NCBI RefSeq assembly: GCF_010499455.1
Contig: NZ_JAAGOH010000012.1
Span: 62,001-126,000, forward strand
DNA: 64,000 nt
Source of the DNA: Ideonella livida
GTDB lineage: Bacteria > Pseudomonadota > Gammaproteobacteria > Burkholderiales > Burkholderiaceae_C
Direction: 5' to 3'
Shown here: positions 36,545 to 45,658 of the stretch, piece by piece
Layout of the letters: the number at the start of each line of letters is the position of its first letter
Numbering within the stretch: position 1 is the first letter of the stretch
Notes under the pieces: model-generated
The model's database searches: none
What the model saw: only the letters and a program-made list of their open reading frames with translations
Told to the model about the DNA's origin: nothing
Translations under genes and position numbers: made by a program

Positions 36545-38778
36545 AAACCCTGCTCTGCGACTGCAACCGCACCCAGCCCCTGGACGGCCCGGCCCTGTCC
36601 CGCGCCCTGGCCGCCACCCCGGGCGCCAGCGCCGACGGCACGCAAACCGTGCACAGCCTGCTGTGCCGGCGCGAGGCCCCGGCCTTCCAGCGCGCCGCCA
36701 AGAGCGGCGAGGAGCTGCTGGTGGCCTGCACCCAGGAAAGCCGCCTGTTCCTGGAGCTGGCCCAGGCCACCGAAGGCGCGCCCGGCCTGGCCGAGCGGCC
36801 CATCCGCTTCGTCAACCTGCGCGAGCGCGGCGGCTGGAGCCGTGACGCCGCCCAGGCCACCCCCAAGCTGGCCGCCCTGCTGGCCACCGCGCAGCTGCCG
36901 CCGCCCGAGCCGGTGCCCGGCGTGGGCTACCGCTCGGCCGGCCGCACCCTGGTCATCGGCCCGGCCGGCGCCGCTGTGGCCGCCGCCGCCCTGCTGGCCG
37001 ACGCGCTGGACCTGACCCTGCTGACCGACGGCCCCGACCCCACCGGCCTGCCCCAGCAGCGCGACTGGCCGGTACACACCGGCCGCCTGCTGCGCCTGCA
37101 GGGCTGGCTGGGCGCCTTTGAGGCCGAATGGGAAAGCCACAACCCCATCGACGCCGAGCTTTGCACCCGCTGCAACGCCTGCGTGGCCGCCTGCCCCGAA
37201 GGCGCCATCGACCTGAGCTACCAGATCGACCTGGCCCGCTGCGGCAGCCACCGCGACTGCGTCCAGGCCTGCGAGGTGGCCGGCGCCATCGACTTCCAGC
37301 GCACCCCGCTGCGCACCACCGAGTCCTTCGACCTGGTGCTGGACCTGCGGGAAGCGCCCGCCTTCAGCCAGCACCAGCCGCCGCAGGGTTATGTGCACCT
37401 GCCCCCGGGCCGGGGCGAGGCCCAGCGCCTGCAGGCCCTGCTGGCCCTGCGCGGCCTGGTGGGCGAGTTCGACAAGCCCCGCTTTGTGCGCTACACCCAG
37501 CGCCTGTGCGCCCACAGCCGTAACGAGAAGACCGGCTGCACCGCCTGCATCGACGTCTGCTCCACCTCGGCCATCCGCAGCGAGCCCAGCCGCAAGGGCC
37601 AGGCCGGCACCAAACCGCCGCGCGGCCCCGCCGCAGCCCAGGCCCCGCTGCAGCTCACCGGCGGCGCCGTGGTGGTGGACCCGCACCTGTGCGCCGGCTG
37701 CGGCGCCTGCACCACCGTCTGCCCCAGCGGCGCCCTGGCCTTTGCCGCCCCCGACCTGGCCTGGCAGGGCCAGCGCCTGCGCACCCTGCTGGGCACCTAC
37801 CAGCGCGCCGGCGGCCGTGACGCCCTGCTGCTGATCCACAGCGAGGGCGACGGCGCCCGCCTGCTGGACGACCTGGGGCGCGCCGCCCGGCTGGACCCTG
37901 ACCTGCACGGCCTGCCCGCCCGCGTGCTGCCCCTGCCCGCCTGGCACACCGCCAGCCTGGGCCTGGAGGTCTGGCTGGCCGCTTTTGCCATGGGCGCCGC
38001 CCAGGTGCGCGTGCTGCTGACCGGCGAAGAGGCGCCTGAATACCGCCAGGCCCTGGGTGAGCAGATGGCCCAGGCCCAGGCCCTGCTGCACGGTCTGGGC
38101 TGGCACGGCGAGCACCTGGGCCTGCTGGAGGCCCGTGACGCCCGCGACCTGGCGGACCTGGACCGCGCCCTGCGCGGCCCCACGGCCCAGGGCATCGGCC
38201 GGCCCCAGTCGCCCGCCCTGCCCAGCGCCAAGCGCGACGCGCTGGAGCTGGTGCTGGGCCTGCTGCTGGAGCAGGCCCCTGCCCTGCATCCCCAGGCCGC
38301 CCCGGCGCCGGAGGCCATCGCCCTGCCCGCCCGCGGCGCCCTGCTGGGCAGCGTGCAGGTGGACACCCAGCGCTGCACCCTGTGCCTGTCCTGCGTGGGC
38401 GCCTGTCCCGAGGGCGCGCTGCTGGACAACCCCGACCGGCCCGAGCTGCGCCTGTTGGAGAAGAACTGCGTGCAGTGCGGCCTGTGCCAGCGCACCTGCC
38501 CCGAGCAGGCCATCACCCTGCAGCCGCGCCTGTGGCTGGCCCAGGCCGGCCAGGCCCGGCGCCAGCCGCGCGTGCTGGCCCAGACCCAGCCCTATGGCTG
38601 CATCCGCTGCGGCAAACCCTTTGGCACCCTGCAGGCCGTGGAGGCCATGCTGGGCAAGCTGGCCGGCCACCCCGCCTTCCAGGGCGAAGCGCTCAACCGC
38701 CTGAAGATGTGCGGCGACTGCCGGGTGATCGACCAGTTCAGCCGCCCGCACGAGCAGACCCGCATCACCGACCTTTGA
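36541..38778 (+). CDS. Multi-[4Fe-4S] cytoplasmic protein of the formate dehydrogenase locus
   Basis: 745 residues and no signal peptide. Ferredoxin-type cysteine sets occur in three zones: CTRCNACVAACP plus the variant CGSHRDCVQACE, then CTACIDVCS with CAGCGACTTVCP, then CTLCLSCVGACP with CVQCGLCQRTCP. A C-terminal pair CIRCG...MCGDC looks like a zinc-ribbon-type knuckle. That gives about six cluster sites. Such proteins accompany DUF3305/DUF3306 and TorD in formate dehydrogenase regions; the electron donor and acceptor are unknown. It could supply reducing equivalents for cofactor insertion or link the complex to a cytoplasmic pool (inference). Confidence 0.85.
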   Translation: MKTLLCDCNRTQPLDGPALSRALAATPGASADGTQTVHSLLCRREAPAFQRAAKSGEELLVACTQESRLFLELAQATEGAPGLAERPIRFVNLRERGGWSRDAAQATPKLAALLATAQLPPPEPVPGVGYRSAGRTLVIGPAGAAVAAAALLADALDLTLLTDGPDPTGLPQQRDWPVHTGRLLRLQGWLGAFEAEWESHNPIDAELCTRCNACVAACPEGAIDLSYQIDLARCGSHRDCVQACEVAGAIDFQRTPLRTTESFDLVLDLREAPAFSQHQPPQGYVHLPPGRGEAQRLQALLALRGLVGEFDKPRFVRYTQRLCAHSRNEKTGCTACIDVCSTSAIRSEPSRKGQAGTKPPRGPAAAQAPLQLTGGAVVVDPHLCAGCGACTTVCPSGALAFAAPDLAWQGQRLRTLLGTYQRAGGRDALLLIHSEGDGARLLDDLGRAARLDPDLHGLPARVLPLPAWHTASLGLEVWLAAFAMGAAQVRVLLTGEEAPEYRQALGEQMAQAQALLHGLGWHGEHLGLLEARDARDLADLDRALRGPTAQGIGRPQSPALPSAKRDALELVLGLLLEQAPALHPQAAPAPEAIALPARGALLGSVQVDTQRCTLCLSCVGACPEGALLDNPDRPELRLLEKNCVQCGLCQRTCPEQAITLQPRLWLAQAGQARRQPRVLAQTQPYGCIRCGKPFGTLQAVEAMLGKLAGHPAFQGEALNRLKMCGDCRVIDQFSRPHEQTRITDL

Positions 38779-38792
38779 CGCCCCCTCGCCCC

Positions 38793-39428
38793 ATGACCCC
38801 TCAAGCCCTGAGCTTCAACGCCCCCGGTGACGCCGAGGAACTGGCCCGCGCCGAGCTGTACGGCCTGCTGGCCCGCCTGTGGTGGGCCCCGCCCGACGAG
38901 GCCTTGATGGCCCAGTTCCGTGTGGCCGTGACCCAGGCCCCGCAGCCCGGCGGCTTTCTGGAACACCCCTGGGAGCGGCTGGTGGCCGCCGGCCGCGCCA
39001 GCACCGTGGACAGCGCCAGCGCCGCCTTCGAGGCCCTGTTCGGCGGCGTGGGCAAGCCCGAGGTGCTGCTCTACGGCAGCCACCACCTGGCGGGCTTCCT
39101 CAACGAACAACCCCTGGCCGACCTGCGCGCCGACCTGGCCCGCCTGGGCCTGGCCCGCGACCCCCAGCGCGGCGAGACCGAGGACCACCTGAGCTTCGTC
39201 TTCGAGGTCATGCGCTACCTCATCGCCGGTGACGACGTGGCGGTGTGCAACCTCACCCAACAGCAGGCCTTCTTCCGCCGCCATGTGCAGACCTGGGTGG
39301 AACGCTGCGGCGAGGCCGTGGCCAGCCACCCGCTGGCCCAGGACAGCGCCGGCTTCTACGCCGCCCTGGCCGCCCTGACCACCGCCTTCATGCAGGTGGA
39401 GACGCAGGCCTTCGACCTGATCGACTGA
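38793..39428 (+). CDS. TorD/DmsD-family molybdoenzyme chaperone
   Basis: 211 residues, all-helical, with the family features [31 protein letters not shown] and [14 protein letters not shown]. Such chaperones bind the Tat signal or the apo form of molybdoenzymes until the cofactor is inserted. The client is presumably the formate dehydrogenase alpha subunit encoded divergently. It starts 14 bp after the iron-sulfur gene. Confidence 0.87.
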   Translation: MTPQALSFNAPGDAEELARAELYGLLARLWWAPPDEALMAQFRVAVTQAPQPGGFLEHPWERLVAAGRASTVDSASAAFEALFGGVGKPEVLLYGSHHLAGFLNEQPLADLRADLARLGLARDPQRGETEDHLSFVFEVMRYLIAGDDVAVCNLTQQQAFFRRHVQTWVERCGEAVASHPLAQDSAGFYAALAALTTAFMQVETQAFDLID

Positions 39429-39442
39429 AGGCTCCGCCCGCC

Positions 39443-40072
39443 ATGACCCTGACACCCCCCTCCCGAGACGACATCACCGGCCTCATCCTGGCCGGCGGCC
39501 GCGGCAGCCGCATGGGCGGCGTGGACAAGGGCCTGCAGAACCACCAGGGCATGCCCCTGGCCCTGCATGCCCTGCTGCGCCTGCAGCCCCAGGTCGGCCA
39601 GATCCTGCTCAATGCCAACCGCAACCTGGCCGCCTATGAGTCCTTTGGCGTGCCCGTCTGGCCCGACGCCCTGCCCGACTACCCCGGCCCCCTGGCCGGT
39701 TTCATGGCCGGCCTGGCCCAGTGCGAGACGCCCTGGCTGGTGACCGTGCCCTGTGACAGCCCGCGCTTTCCCGCCGACCTGGTGGCCCGCCTGGCCCAGG
39801 CCGCAGCCGCAGCCGACGCCGAGGTGGCCCTGGCCGCCACCCGCGAGCCCGACGGCAGCCTGCAGCCGCAGCCGGTGTTCTGCCTGCTGCGCGCCGAGCT
39901 GCTGGACAGCCTGAACCGCTTCATCGCCTCCGGCCGGCGCCGCATCGACGTCTGGACCGCCCAGCACCGCCAGGTGCTGGTGCCCTTTGACCAGCCCCAC
40001 GACGACCCCGACGCGTTTTTCAACGCCAACACGCTGGAAGAACTGCGGCTGGGGCCGCGGCACGCGGGCTGA
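39443..40072 (+). CDS. mobA: Molybdenum cofactor guanylyltransferase MobA
   Basis: 209 residues. The nucleotide-binding [18 protein letters not shown] is at residues 14-31, with metal/substrate motifs [10 protein letters not shown] and QPQPVFCLL further on. It joins GMP to molybdopterin to make the guanine dinucleotide form needed by the formate dehydrogenase alpha subunit. It is the last gene of the accessory operon, 14 bp after the TorD gene. Confidence 0.93.
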   Translation: MTLTPPSRDDITGLILAGGRGSRMGGVDKGLQNHQGMPLALHALLRLQPQVGQILLNANRNLAAYESFGVPVWPDALPDYPGPLAGFMAGLAQCETPWLVTVPCDSPRFPADLVARLAQAAAAADAEVALAATREPDGSLQPQPVFCLLRAELLDSLNRFIASGRRRIDVWTAQHRQVLVPFDQPHDDPDAFFNANTLEELRLGPRHAG

Positions 40073-40093
40073 GCGCGTGCCCTGGCCTGCGCC

Positions 40094-41062
40094 TCAGTCC
40101 CGCAGGCCGGCCAGCATGGGCCAGTCGCCCCCGTCGGCCTCGATCTGGGCGTCCATGCGGCGCACGGCGGCGCGGAACAGGTCACGCAGCCACATCAGGC
40201 CGGGGTCCTGGCTGCGGTAGCGGTGCCACTGGAGGCTCTGCGGCATGGCCGGCAGGTCCACCGGCACCGGCTTGACCACCAGGGGCCAGGCGCCCTGCAG
40301 GGCGTGGGCCATGCGGGCATGCACGGTGGCGATGGCATCGGTGCCCACCACCATGGCCGGCAGCGGGCCAAAGGCGTGGGTGAGCACGCCATAGCGCCGC
40401 TGGATGCCGGCCTGGCGGATGAGCATGGCCTCATAGGACTCGCTGGCGGCGCTGAGCTGCGGGGGCACCATCATCACGTGGCGCGCGTTCTCATAGCGCA
40501 TGCGGGTGAGCGTGCCCTGGGCCAGCACGCTGCCCGACCACACCACGCAGACAAAGCGGTCCTCCAGCAAGGTCTCGCTGGGGTGCTCGGGGGAGGTGTA
40601 GCGGTGCGGGATGATGAGGAAATCGGCCTCGCCCCGTTCCAGGTCGCGCTGCGGGTTGTTGACCTGCGGGCGGAACTCGATTTCGGCCGTGCAACCCTGG
40701 GCCTGGGCCAGGGTCATGAGATGCGGGCCCAGGATGAGCTGGGTGTAGTCCGAGGCGATGACCTTGAAGCGCCGGTTGCTGCGCGCGGGGTCGAACTCGG
40801 GCTGGATGGCGATGGTGGAGTCCACCCGCATCAGCACGTCACGCACCGGTTCGCGCAGGCTCTCGGCGCGGGGGGTGGGCTCCATGCGGCGGCCCACCTG
40901 CACCAGCAGCTCGTCGTCAAAGTATTCGCGCAGGCGGGCCAGCGCGTTGCTGGTGGCCGACTGGCTGAGGTTGAGCCGCTCGGCCGCCCGGGTGATGCTG
41001 CACTCGTCGAGCAGCGCGTCCAGGGCGACGAGGAGGTTGAGGTCGAGCTTGTTGAATCGCAT
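40094..41062 (-). CDS. LysR-family regulator, NodD-like group
   Basis: 322 residues. The N-terminus RFNKLDLNLLVALDALL with helix-turn-helix SITRAAERLNLSQSATSNAL is the pattern of the NodD/LinR-like branch of LysR proteins, many of which respond to aromatic or hydrophobic effectors. It converges on mobA with a 21-bp gap. The gene upstream of it (sucrose phosphorylase) reads in the same direction but ends 67 bp away, so a target cannot be assigned from position. Confidence 0.9.
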   Translation of the reverse strand: MRFNKLDLNLLVALDALLDECSITRAAERLNLSQSATSNALARLREYFDDELLVQVGRRMEPTPRAESLREPVRDVLMRVDSTIAIQPEFDPARSNRRFKVIASDYTQLILGPHLMTLAQAQGCTAEIEFRPQVNNPQRDLERGEADFLIIPHRYTSPEHPSETLLEDRFVCVVWSGSVLAQGTLTRMRYENARHVMMVPPQLSAASESYEAMLIRQAGIQRRYGVLTHAFGPLPAMVVGTDAIATVHARMAHALQGAWPLVVKPVPVDLPAMPQSLQWHRYRSQDPGLMWLRDLFRAAVRRMDAQIEADGGDWPMLAGLRD

Positions 41063-41129
41063 GGGGGCGCCGATGGTAGGCGCTGGGCCGATGGGCCTCA
41101 AGGGTGGTGGCCCTGCCCCCTTTCCCGCC

Positions 41130-42608
41130 TTAGCCCAGCCAGGGCAGCAGGGCCTGCAGGTCCAGGCCGGCGTCGCTGGCGTCCAGGTGCAGGCGGCCCT
41201 GGGCCAGGTCGGCGGTCAGGGTGGCGTGGTGGGCGCCTTGCGTCCAACGCAGCTGCAGGCGCTGGCCGTCCAGCAGGCGGTGCACGCAGGTGCCGGCAAA
41301 GGCCGGGTGGCGGTTGCGCAGGGCGATCAGCGCCAGCTGGGCCTGCACCACGGGTTGGGCCAGGGCGGCGTCCACCTCTTCGGGCGTGTAGTGGTGGCGG
41401 TTGATGTCACGCCCCACGCGGGTCTGGCGCAGCAGGTCCATGTCGTTGCGGCCGGCCAGCAGGCCCACGTAGTACACCTGCGGCACCCCCGGGGTGAAGA
41501 ACTGCAGGGCGCGGGCCAGCAGGTAGCGGCGCGGGTCGGCGCCCAGGGCGTCGTAGAAGGTGCAGTTGACCTGGTAGAGGTCGACGTTGGAGGCGGCCGC
41601 ACCGGTGGCCTCACGGCTCTGGCCGGCGCAGTTGTCGTGCATCCAGTCCACCAGGCGGTCCAGCTCGTCGTCGGGCACCAGACCGGGCAGGCGCTGGGCA
41701 CCGGCGCCCGAACCGCCAATGTCGATGATGCCGATGCCATCATGGGTGTCGAGCACGGTGATGGCGTTGTGCGGGCGGATGTCCAGCCAGTGGGCCAGGC
41801 GGTCGGCCCGGCCAAAGCACAGGGCATGCAGCACCAGCGGTGGCAGGGCGAAGTCGTAGACCCAGTCCACTTTTTGGGCGATCTCCACCTGCTTGGCAAA
41901 GTGCGAATGCACCTCCACCAGCACCTCCAGGCCCAGGGCGCGGCCGCGGGCGGCGAAGGCGGCGATGAAGTCGAAGGTCTCGGGCAGCATGAAGCTGCTG
42001 GTGCCGGCCTTCTTGACGGCGTAGCCCACGGCGTCCAGCCGGATCATGGAGATGCCGGCGTCGGCAAAGGTGCGCAGGATCTCGTCCAGATAGGCCTGCC
42101 CGGCGGGCGTGGCCACGTCGATGTCCATCTGCTGGGCGGTGAAGGTGGTCCACATCAGCCGCTTCTGCCCGCCGGCCGTGACCGCCGTGAAGGGCAGGCC
42201 GGGGCGCGGCCGGTACAGGGCCAGCAGGTCGGCCTCGGTGGCGCCCTGCGGGAAGACGCTGGCCAGCGACAGGAACAGCCCGGCGTAGGCAGAGGCCTCG
42301 CCCCGCGCGAGGAAGTCCTGGAACTGCGGCGAGGCCGAGGACATGTGGTTGACGATGACATCGGCCATCAGCGGCACATCGGCCGCCAGGGCGCGCACAT
42401 CGTCCCAGCCGCCCAGGGTGGCGTCCACCTGCAGGTGGTCGATGGGGTCGAAGCCGGCGTCAGCGCCGTGGATGGAGTGGAAGAAGGGCAGCAGGTGGAC
42501 GCCGGCAAAGACGCCGGGCAGGCGCTGGCGCAGCAGGGCCTGCAGGCCGCGCAGGTCGCTGCGGCCGAATCGGTCCACATAGGTGATGAGCTGGACGCCG
42601 TGGTTCAT
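41130..42608 (-). CDS. Sucrose phosphorylase-like GH13 enzyme
   Basis: 492 residues. GH13 motifs: ADVIVNHMS, the nucleophile Asp in MIRLDAVGYAVKKAGTS, the acid/base Glu in LEVLVEVHSH and the stabilising Asp in VLDTHDGIG. The run after the nucleophile (VKKAGTSSFMLPET) is typical of subfamily GH13_18, which splits sucrose with phosphate into glucose-1-phosphate and fructose; related members act on sucrose-6'-phosphate or glucosylglycerate. It closes an operon with an ABC sugar importer, and a LacI regulator is divergent, so cytosolic phosphorolysis of an imported disaccharide is inferred. Confidence 0.88.
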   Translation of the reverse strand: MNHGVQLITYVDRFGRSDLRGLQALLRQRLPGVFAGVHLLPFFHSIHGADAGFDPIDHLQVDATLGGWDDVRALAADVPLMADVIVNHMSSASPQFQDFLARGEASAYAGLFLSLASVFPQGATEADLLALYRPRPGLPFTAVTAGGQKRLMWTTFTAQQMDIDVATPAGQAYLDEILRTFADAGISMIRLDAVGYAVKKAGTSSFMLPETFDFIAAFAARGRALGLEVLVEVHSHFAKQVEIAQKVDWVYDFALPPLVLHALCFGRADRLAHWLDIRPHNAITVLDTHDGIGIIDIGGSGAGAQRLPGLVPDDELDRLVDWMHDNCAGQSREATGAAASNVDLYQVNCTFYDALGADPRRYLLARALQFFTPGVPQVYYVGLLAGRNDMDLLRQTRVGRDINRHHYTPEEVDAALAQPVVQAQLALIALRNRHPAFAGTCVHRLLDGQRLQLRWTQGAHHATLTADLAQGRLHLDASDAGLDLQALLPWLG

Positions 42609-42652
42609 GGGGTGTGGGGCTGCGGTGCGTGAAGGGGAAAGACGATGGGGTT

Positions 42653-43738
42653 TCAGACCTGGCCGATGCGCCGGCCCTGGGCGTTGAACAGCAGCAGGTG
42701 GCCGGCGCGGGGCAGCACGCTCAAGGTCTGCCCGGCCACCATGTCCGGCTCCCACTGCGCCACGCGCAGGGCCAGGGGGGCTTCCAAGCCCGGGACTTGG
42801 GCATAGAGCAGGGTGGCGTCCCCCAGGCGCTCGACCAGGCTGAGCGTGACCGGCCAGCCGGCAGCGGTGCTCTGCAGGTGCTCGGGGCGGATACCCACGT
42901 GGCGGACCTCGCCGGCCGTCACCCCGGCGGGCACGGCGTCCAGTCGCCACTCGCCCAGGCCCTGCACCTGCAGGCGCGGCGCGCCGCCGTCGGTGTGCAG
43001 GGTGGCGGGCAGCAGGTTCATGCGCGGCGCCCCCAGGAACTGGGCCACAAAGACGTTGTCGGGCCGCTGGTACAGGTCCATGGGCGCGCCCAGCTGCTGC
43101 ACCACACCCTGGTTGAACACGGCGATGCGGTCGCCCATGGTCATGGCCTCGGTCTGGTCGTGGGTGACGTAGAGCATGGTGGCCCCCAGCTCGCGGTGCA
43201 GGCGGATCAGCTCCAGCCGCATCTGCACCCGCAGGCTGGCGTCCAGGTTGGACAGGGGCTCGTCGAACAGGAAGACCTTGGGCTTGCGCACGATGGCCCG
43301 GCCAATGGCCACACGCTGCCGCTGCCCGCCCGAGAGGGCCTTGGGCCGGCGGTCCAGCAGGTGGCTGATCTGCAGGATCTCGGCGGCGCGGCCCACGGCG
43401 TCGCGGATCTCGGCCTTGGAGCGGCCGGCGATCTTCAGGCCGAAGCCCATGTTCTCGGCCACGGTCATGTGCGGGTACAGGGCGTAGCTCTGGAAGACCA
43501 TGGCCACATCGCGGTCCACGGGGGCCAGGTCGTTGGCCCGGCGCCCGCCAATGTGCAGTTCGCCGCCGGTGATGTCTTCCAGCCCGGCAATCATGCGCAT
43601 GAGGGTGCTCTTGCCGCAGCCCGACGGGCCGACGAAGACCATGAACTCGCCCTCGGCGATGTCCATGCTCACGTCACGGATGACGGGCACGCCGCCGGCG
43701 TAGGTCTTGGCGATGTTCTTGAGGGAGATGGCAGCCAT
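42653..43738 (-). CDS. ABC sugar importer ATPase (MalK/UgpC type)
   Basis: 361 residues: Walker A GPSGCGKST, signature ALSGGQRQR, Walker B VFLFDEPLSNLD, switch histidine in VTHDQTEAMT, and a C-terminal OB/TOBE regulatory domain (about 240-361). This is the CUT1-type ATPase that powers disaccharide or glycoside import. ATG at 43738, 8 bp after the stop of the upstream permease. Confidence 0.95.
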   Translation of the reverse strand: MAAISLKNIAKTYAGGVPVIRDVSMDIAEGEFMVFVGPSGCGKSTLMRMIAGLEDITGGELHIGGRRANDLAPVDRDVAMVFQSYALYPHMTVAENMGFGLKIAGRSKAEIRDAVGRAAEILQISHLLDRRPKALSGGQRQRVAIGRAIVRKPKVFLFDEPLSNLDASLRVQMRLELIRLHRELGATMLYVTHDQTEAMTMGDRIAVFNQGVVQQLGAPMDLYQRPDNVFVAQFLGAPRMNLLPATLHTDGGAPRLQVQGLGEWRLDAVPAGVTAGEVRHVGIRPEHLQSTAAGWPVTLSLVERLGDATLLYAQVPGLEAPLALRVAQWEPDMVAGQTLSVLPRAGHLLLFNAQGRRIGQV

Positions 43739-43746
43739 GGTGAGGT

Positions 43747-44646
43747 TCAGCCCTTGATGCCGCTGGAGATCGCACTCTTGACGAACCAGCGCTGGAAGAC
43801 GATGAAGACCAGCAGGGTGGGCAGGGTGGTCATGACGGCGAACGCCATGACCGGCCCCCACTGCCGGGGAAACTGGCCGAAGAAGGTCTGCATGGCCAGG
43901 GGCAGGGTCTCGAAGACCGGCCCGCGCACCACCATCACCGGCCACAGCAGGTCGCCCCAACGGGCCAGGAACTGCAGGATCACCACGGTGGCGATCACCG
44001 GCTTGGACAGCGGCAGGACGATGCTCCAGTAGATGCGCAGCGGCCCGGCGCCGTCCATGCGCGCGGCCTCCTCCAGGTCACGCGGCAGGGCGATGAAGAA
44101 CTGGTAGAACAGGAACACCGAGAAGGCGTGGGCGATGAAGGGAATCACCTGCACCTGGTACGAGTCCAGCCAGCCCACCTGCCCGCCCCACCAGGGCAGC
44201 TGGTTGACCAGCAGCAGCAGCGGCACGGCGATGGCCTCAAACGGCACGATGATGAGCGCCACGATGGCCGAGACCAGCAGGCCGCGCCCGGGGAACTGCA
44301 GCCGCGCCAGCGCATAGGCCAGGGCGCTGTTGACGAAGACGCCGGCCACCACCGTCAGCCCCACCACCAGGGTGGAGTTGCCCAGGGCGCGCAGGAAGTT
44401 GGTCTGCCCCAGCACCTGGGTGAAGTTGTCCCAGCCCACGGTGCCGTGCAGGCGGAAGGCGTCAAAGCCGGCCATGTCGCGCAGCAGCTGGGCCTCGTCG
44501 GTCTTGAAAGCCGACACCGCCATGAAGGCCAGGGGAAACAGGAAGAACAGCAGCAGCAGCGCGCCGGTGGCGTACCAGGTGGCCACGCCCAGCCAGCGGG
44601 ACAGGCGCGCGCGCCGGGCGGCGGCAATATGGGGTGTCGGGTTCAT
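43747..44646 (-). CDS. ABC sugar permease, MalG type
   Basis: 299 residues with six hydrophobic helices and the EAA loop EEAARMDGAGPLRIYW in the C-terminal half, which docks to the ATPase. The start overlaps the stop of the partner permease gene (4 bp). It forms the transmembrane heterodimer of the CUT1 importer with the product of 44643-45581. Confidence 0.94.
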   Translation of the reverse strand: MNPTPHIAAARRARLSRWLGVATWYATGALLLLFFLFPLAFMAVSAFKTDEAQLLRDMAGFDAFRLHGTVGWDNFTQVLGQTNFLRALGNSTLVVGLTVVAGVFVNSALAYALARLQFPGRGLLVSAIVALIIVPFEAIAVPLLLLVNQLPWWGGQVGWLDSYQVQVIPFIAHAFSVFLFYQFFIALPRDLEEAARMDGAGPLRIYWSIVLPLSKPVIATVVILQFLARWGDLLWPVMVVRGPVFETLPLAMQTFFGQFPRQWGPVMAFAVMTTLPTLLVFIVFQRWFVKSAISSGIKG

Positions 44647-45581
44647 GCGCGCTCCTCCTTGACCAGCACGCGCTGCAGCAGCGAAATGGACAGCACCAGC
44701 AGGAAGAACACCACCGACAGCGCCGAGGCGTAACCCACCTTGCCGCTGGTGAAGCCGCTGTGGACCATCAGCATGACCACGGTGCGGAAGGCGTCGATGG
44801 GGGCCGAGGTGCCGCTGCTGGCAATGATCTGCACCTGGGTGTAGAGCTGGAAGGCGTAGATGGTGGTGGTGATCACCACGAACAGCGTGGTGTTGCGCAG
44901 CATGGGCACGGTGATGTGCAGGAACTGCTGGCGGGCCGAGGCGCCGTCCATGCGCGCGGCCTCGTAGAGGTCACCGGGAATGGCCTGCAGGCCGGCCAGG
45001 AACACCAGCATCTGAAAACCCACACCCTGCCAGATGGACAGCACCATCACCGCGTACATCACCAGCGCCGGGTCGCGCAGCCAGTCTTGTGGGCCCACCT
45101 GGCCGAAGGTGAGCAGGCCCACCAGGCGGTTGACCACGCCCGCGTCGGGCGCGTAGAGCAGCGACCAGATCACCGCCACCACGGCCATGGTGGTGGCCAC
45201 CGGCATGAAGAACACGGTGCGCAGCAGCCGGCTGCCGGCCAGCGGCCGGTTGACCAGCACCGCCAGCAGCAGCGCCAGGGCCGACTGCAGCGGCGCCACG
45301 ATGACCACGAACAGGAAGTTGTTGCCCAGCGCGGCCCAGAAGGCCTCGTCCTCCCACAGGCGCAGGTAGTTGCGCCAGCCCACAAAGTCGGTGCCCAGCG
45401 CCTCGTGGCTGATGAGGCGCTGGTTGGTGAAGGACAGGCCGAAGGCCATGAGGAAGGGCACCACCATGAAGGCCAGTAGCAGCAGCAGGCCCGGCCCGGC
45501 CAGGACGGCCGCGGCCAGCAGCTCGCCCCGGCGGCGGCCCGCAGCGGTGCTGGCCGCGGTGGAGGAAGGGAACATCGACAA
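44643..45581 (-). CDS. ABC sugar permease, MalF type
   Basis: 312 residues, six helices and the EAA loop YEAARMDGASARQQF. The long first periplasmic segment of E. coli MalF is absent, as in most CUT1 importers. Start choice: TTG 45581 has GGAG 8 nt upstream, while ATG 45575 is two codons in but 14 nt from it; the difference is two residues. Confidence 0.92.
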   Translation of the reverse strand: MSMFPSSTAASTAAGRRRGELLAAAVLAGPGLLLLLAFMVVPFLMAFGLSFTNQRLISHEALGTDFVGWRNYLRLWEDEAFWAALGNNFLFVVIVAPLQSALALLLAVLVNRPLAGSRLLRTVFFMPVATTMAVVAVIWSLLYAPDAGVVNRLVGLLTFGQVGPQDWLRDPALVMYAVMVLSIWQGVGFQMLVFLAGLQAIPGDLYEAARMDGASARQQFLHITVPMLRNTTLFVVITTTIYAFQLYTQVQIIASSGTSAPIDAFRTVVMLMVHSGFTSGKVGYASALSVVFFLLVLSISLLQRVLVKEERA

Positions 45582-45658
45582 GACAGGGGCTCCAGAAGAT
45601 TCGGGGCCGTACCGGGTGGGACGGGGGCCGGAGGGGAAAGGCAGGGTGGGATGGCGCC

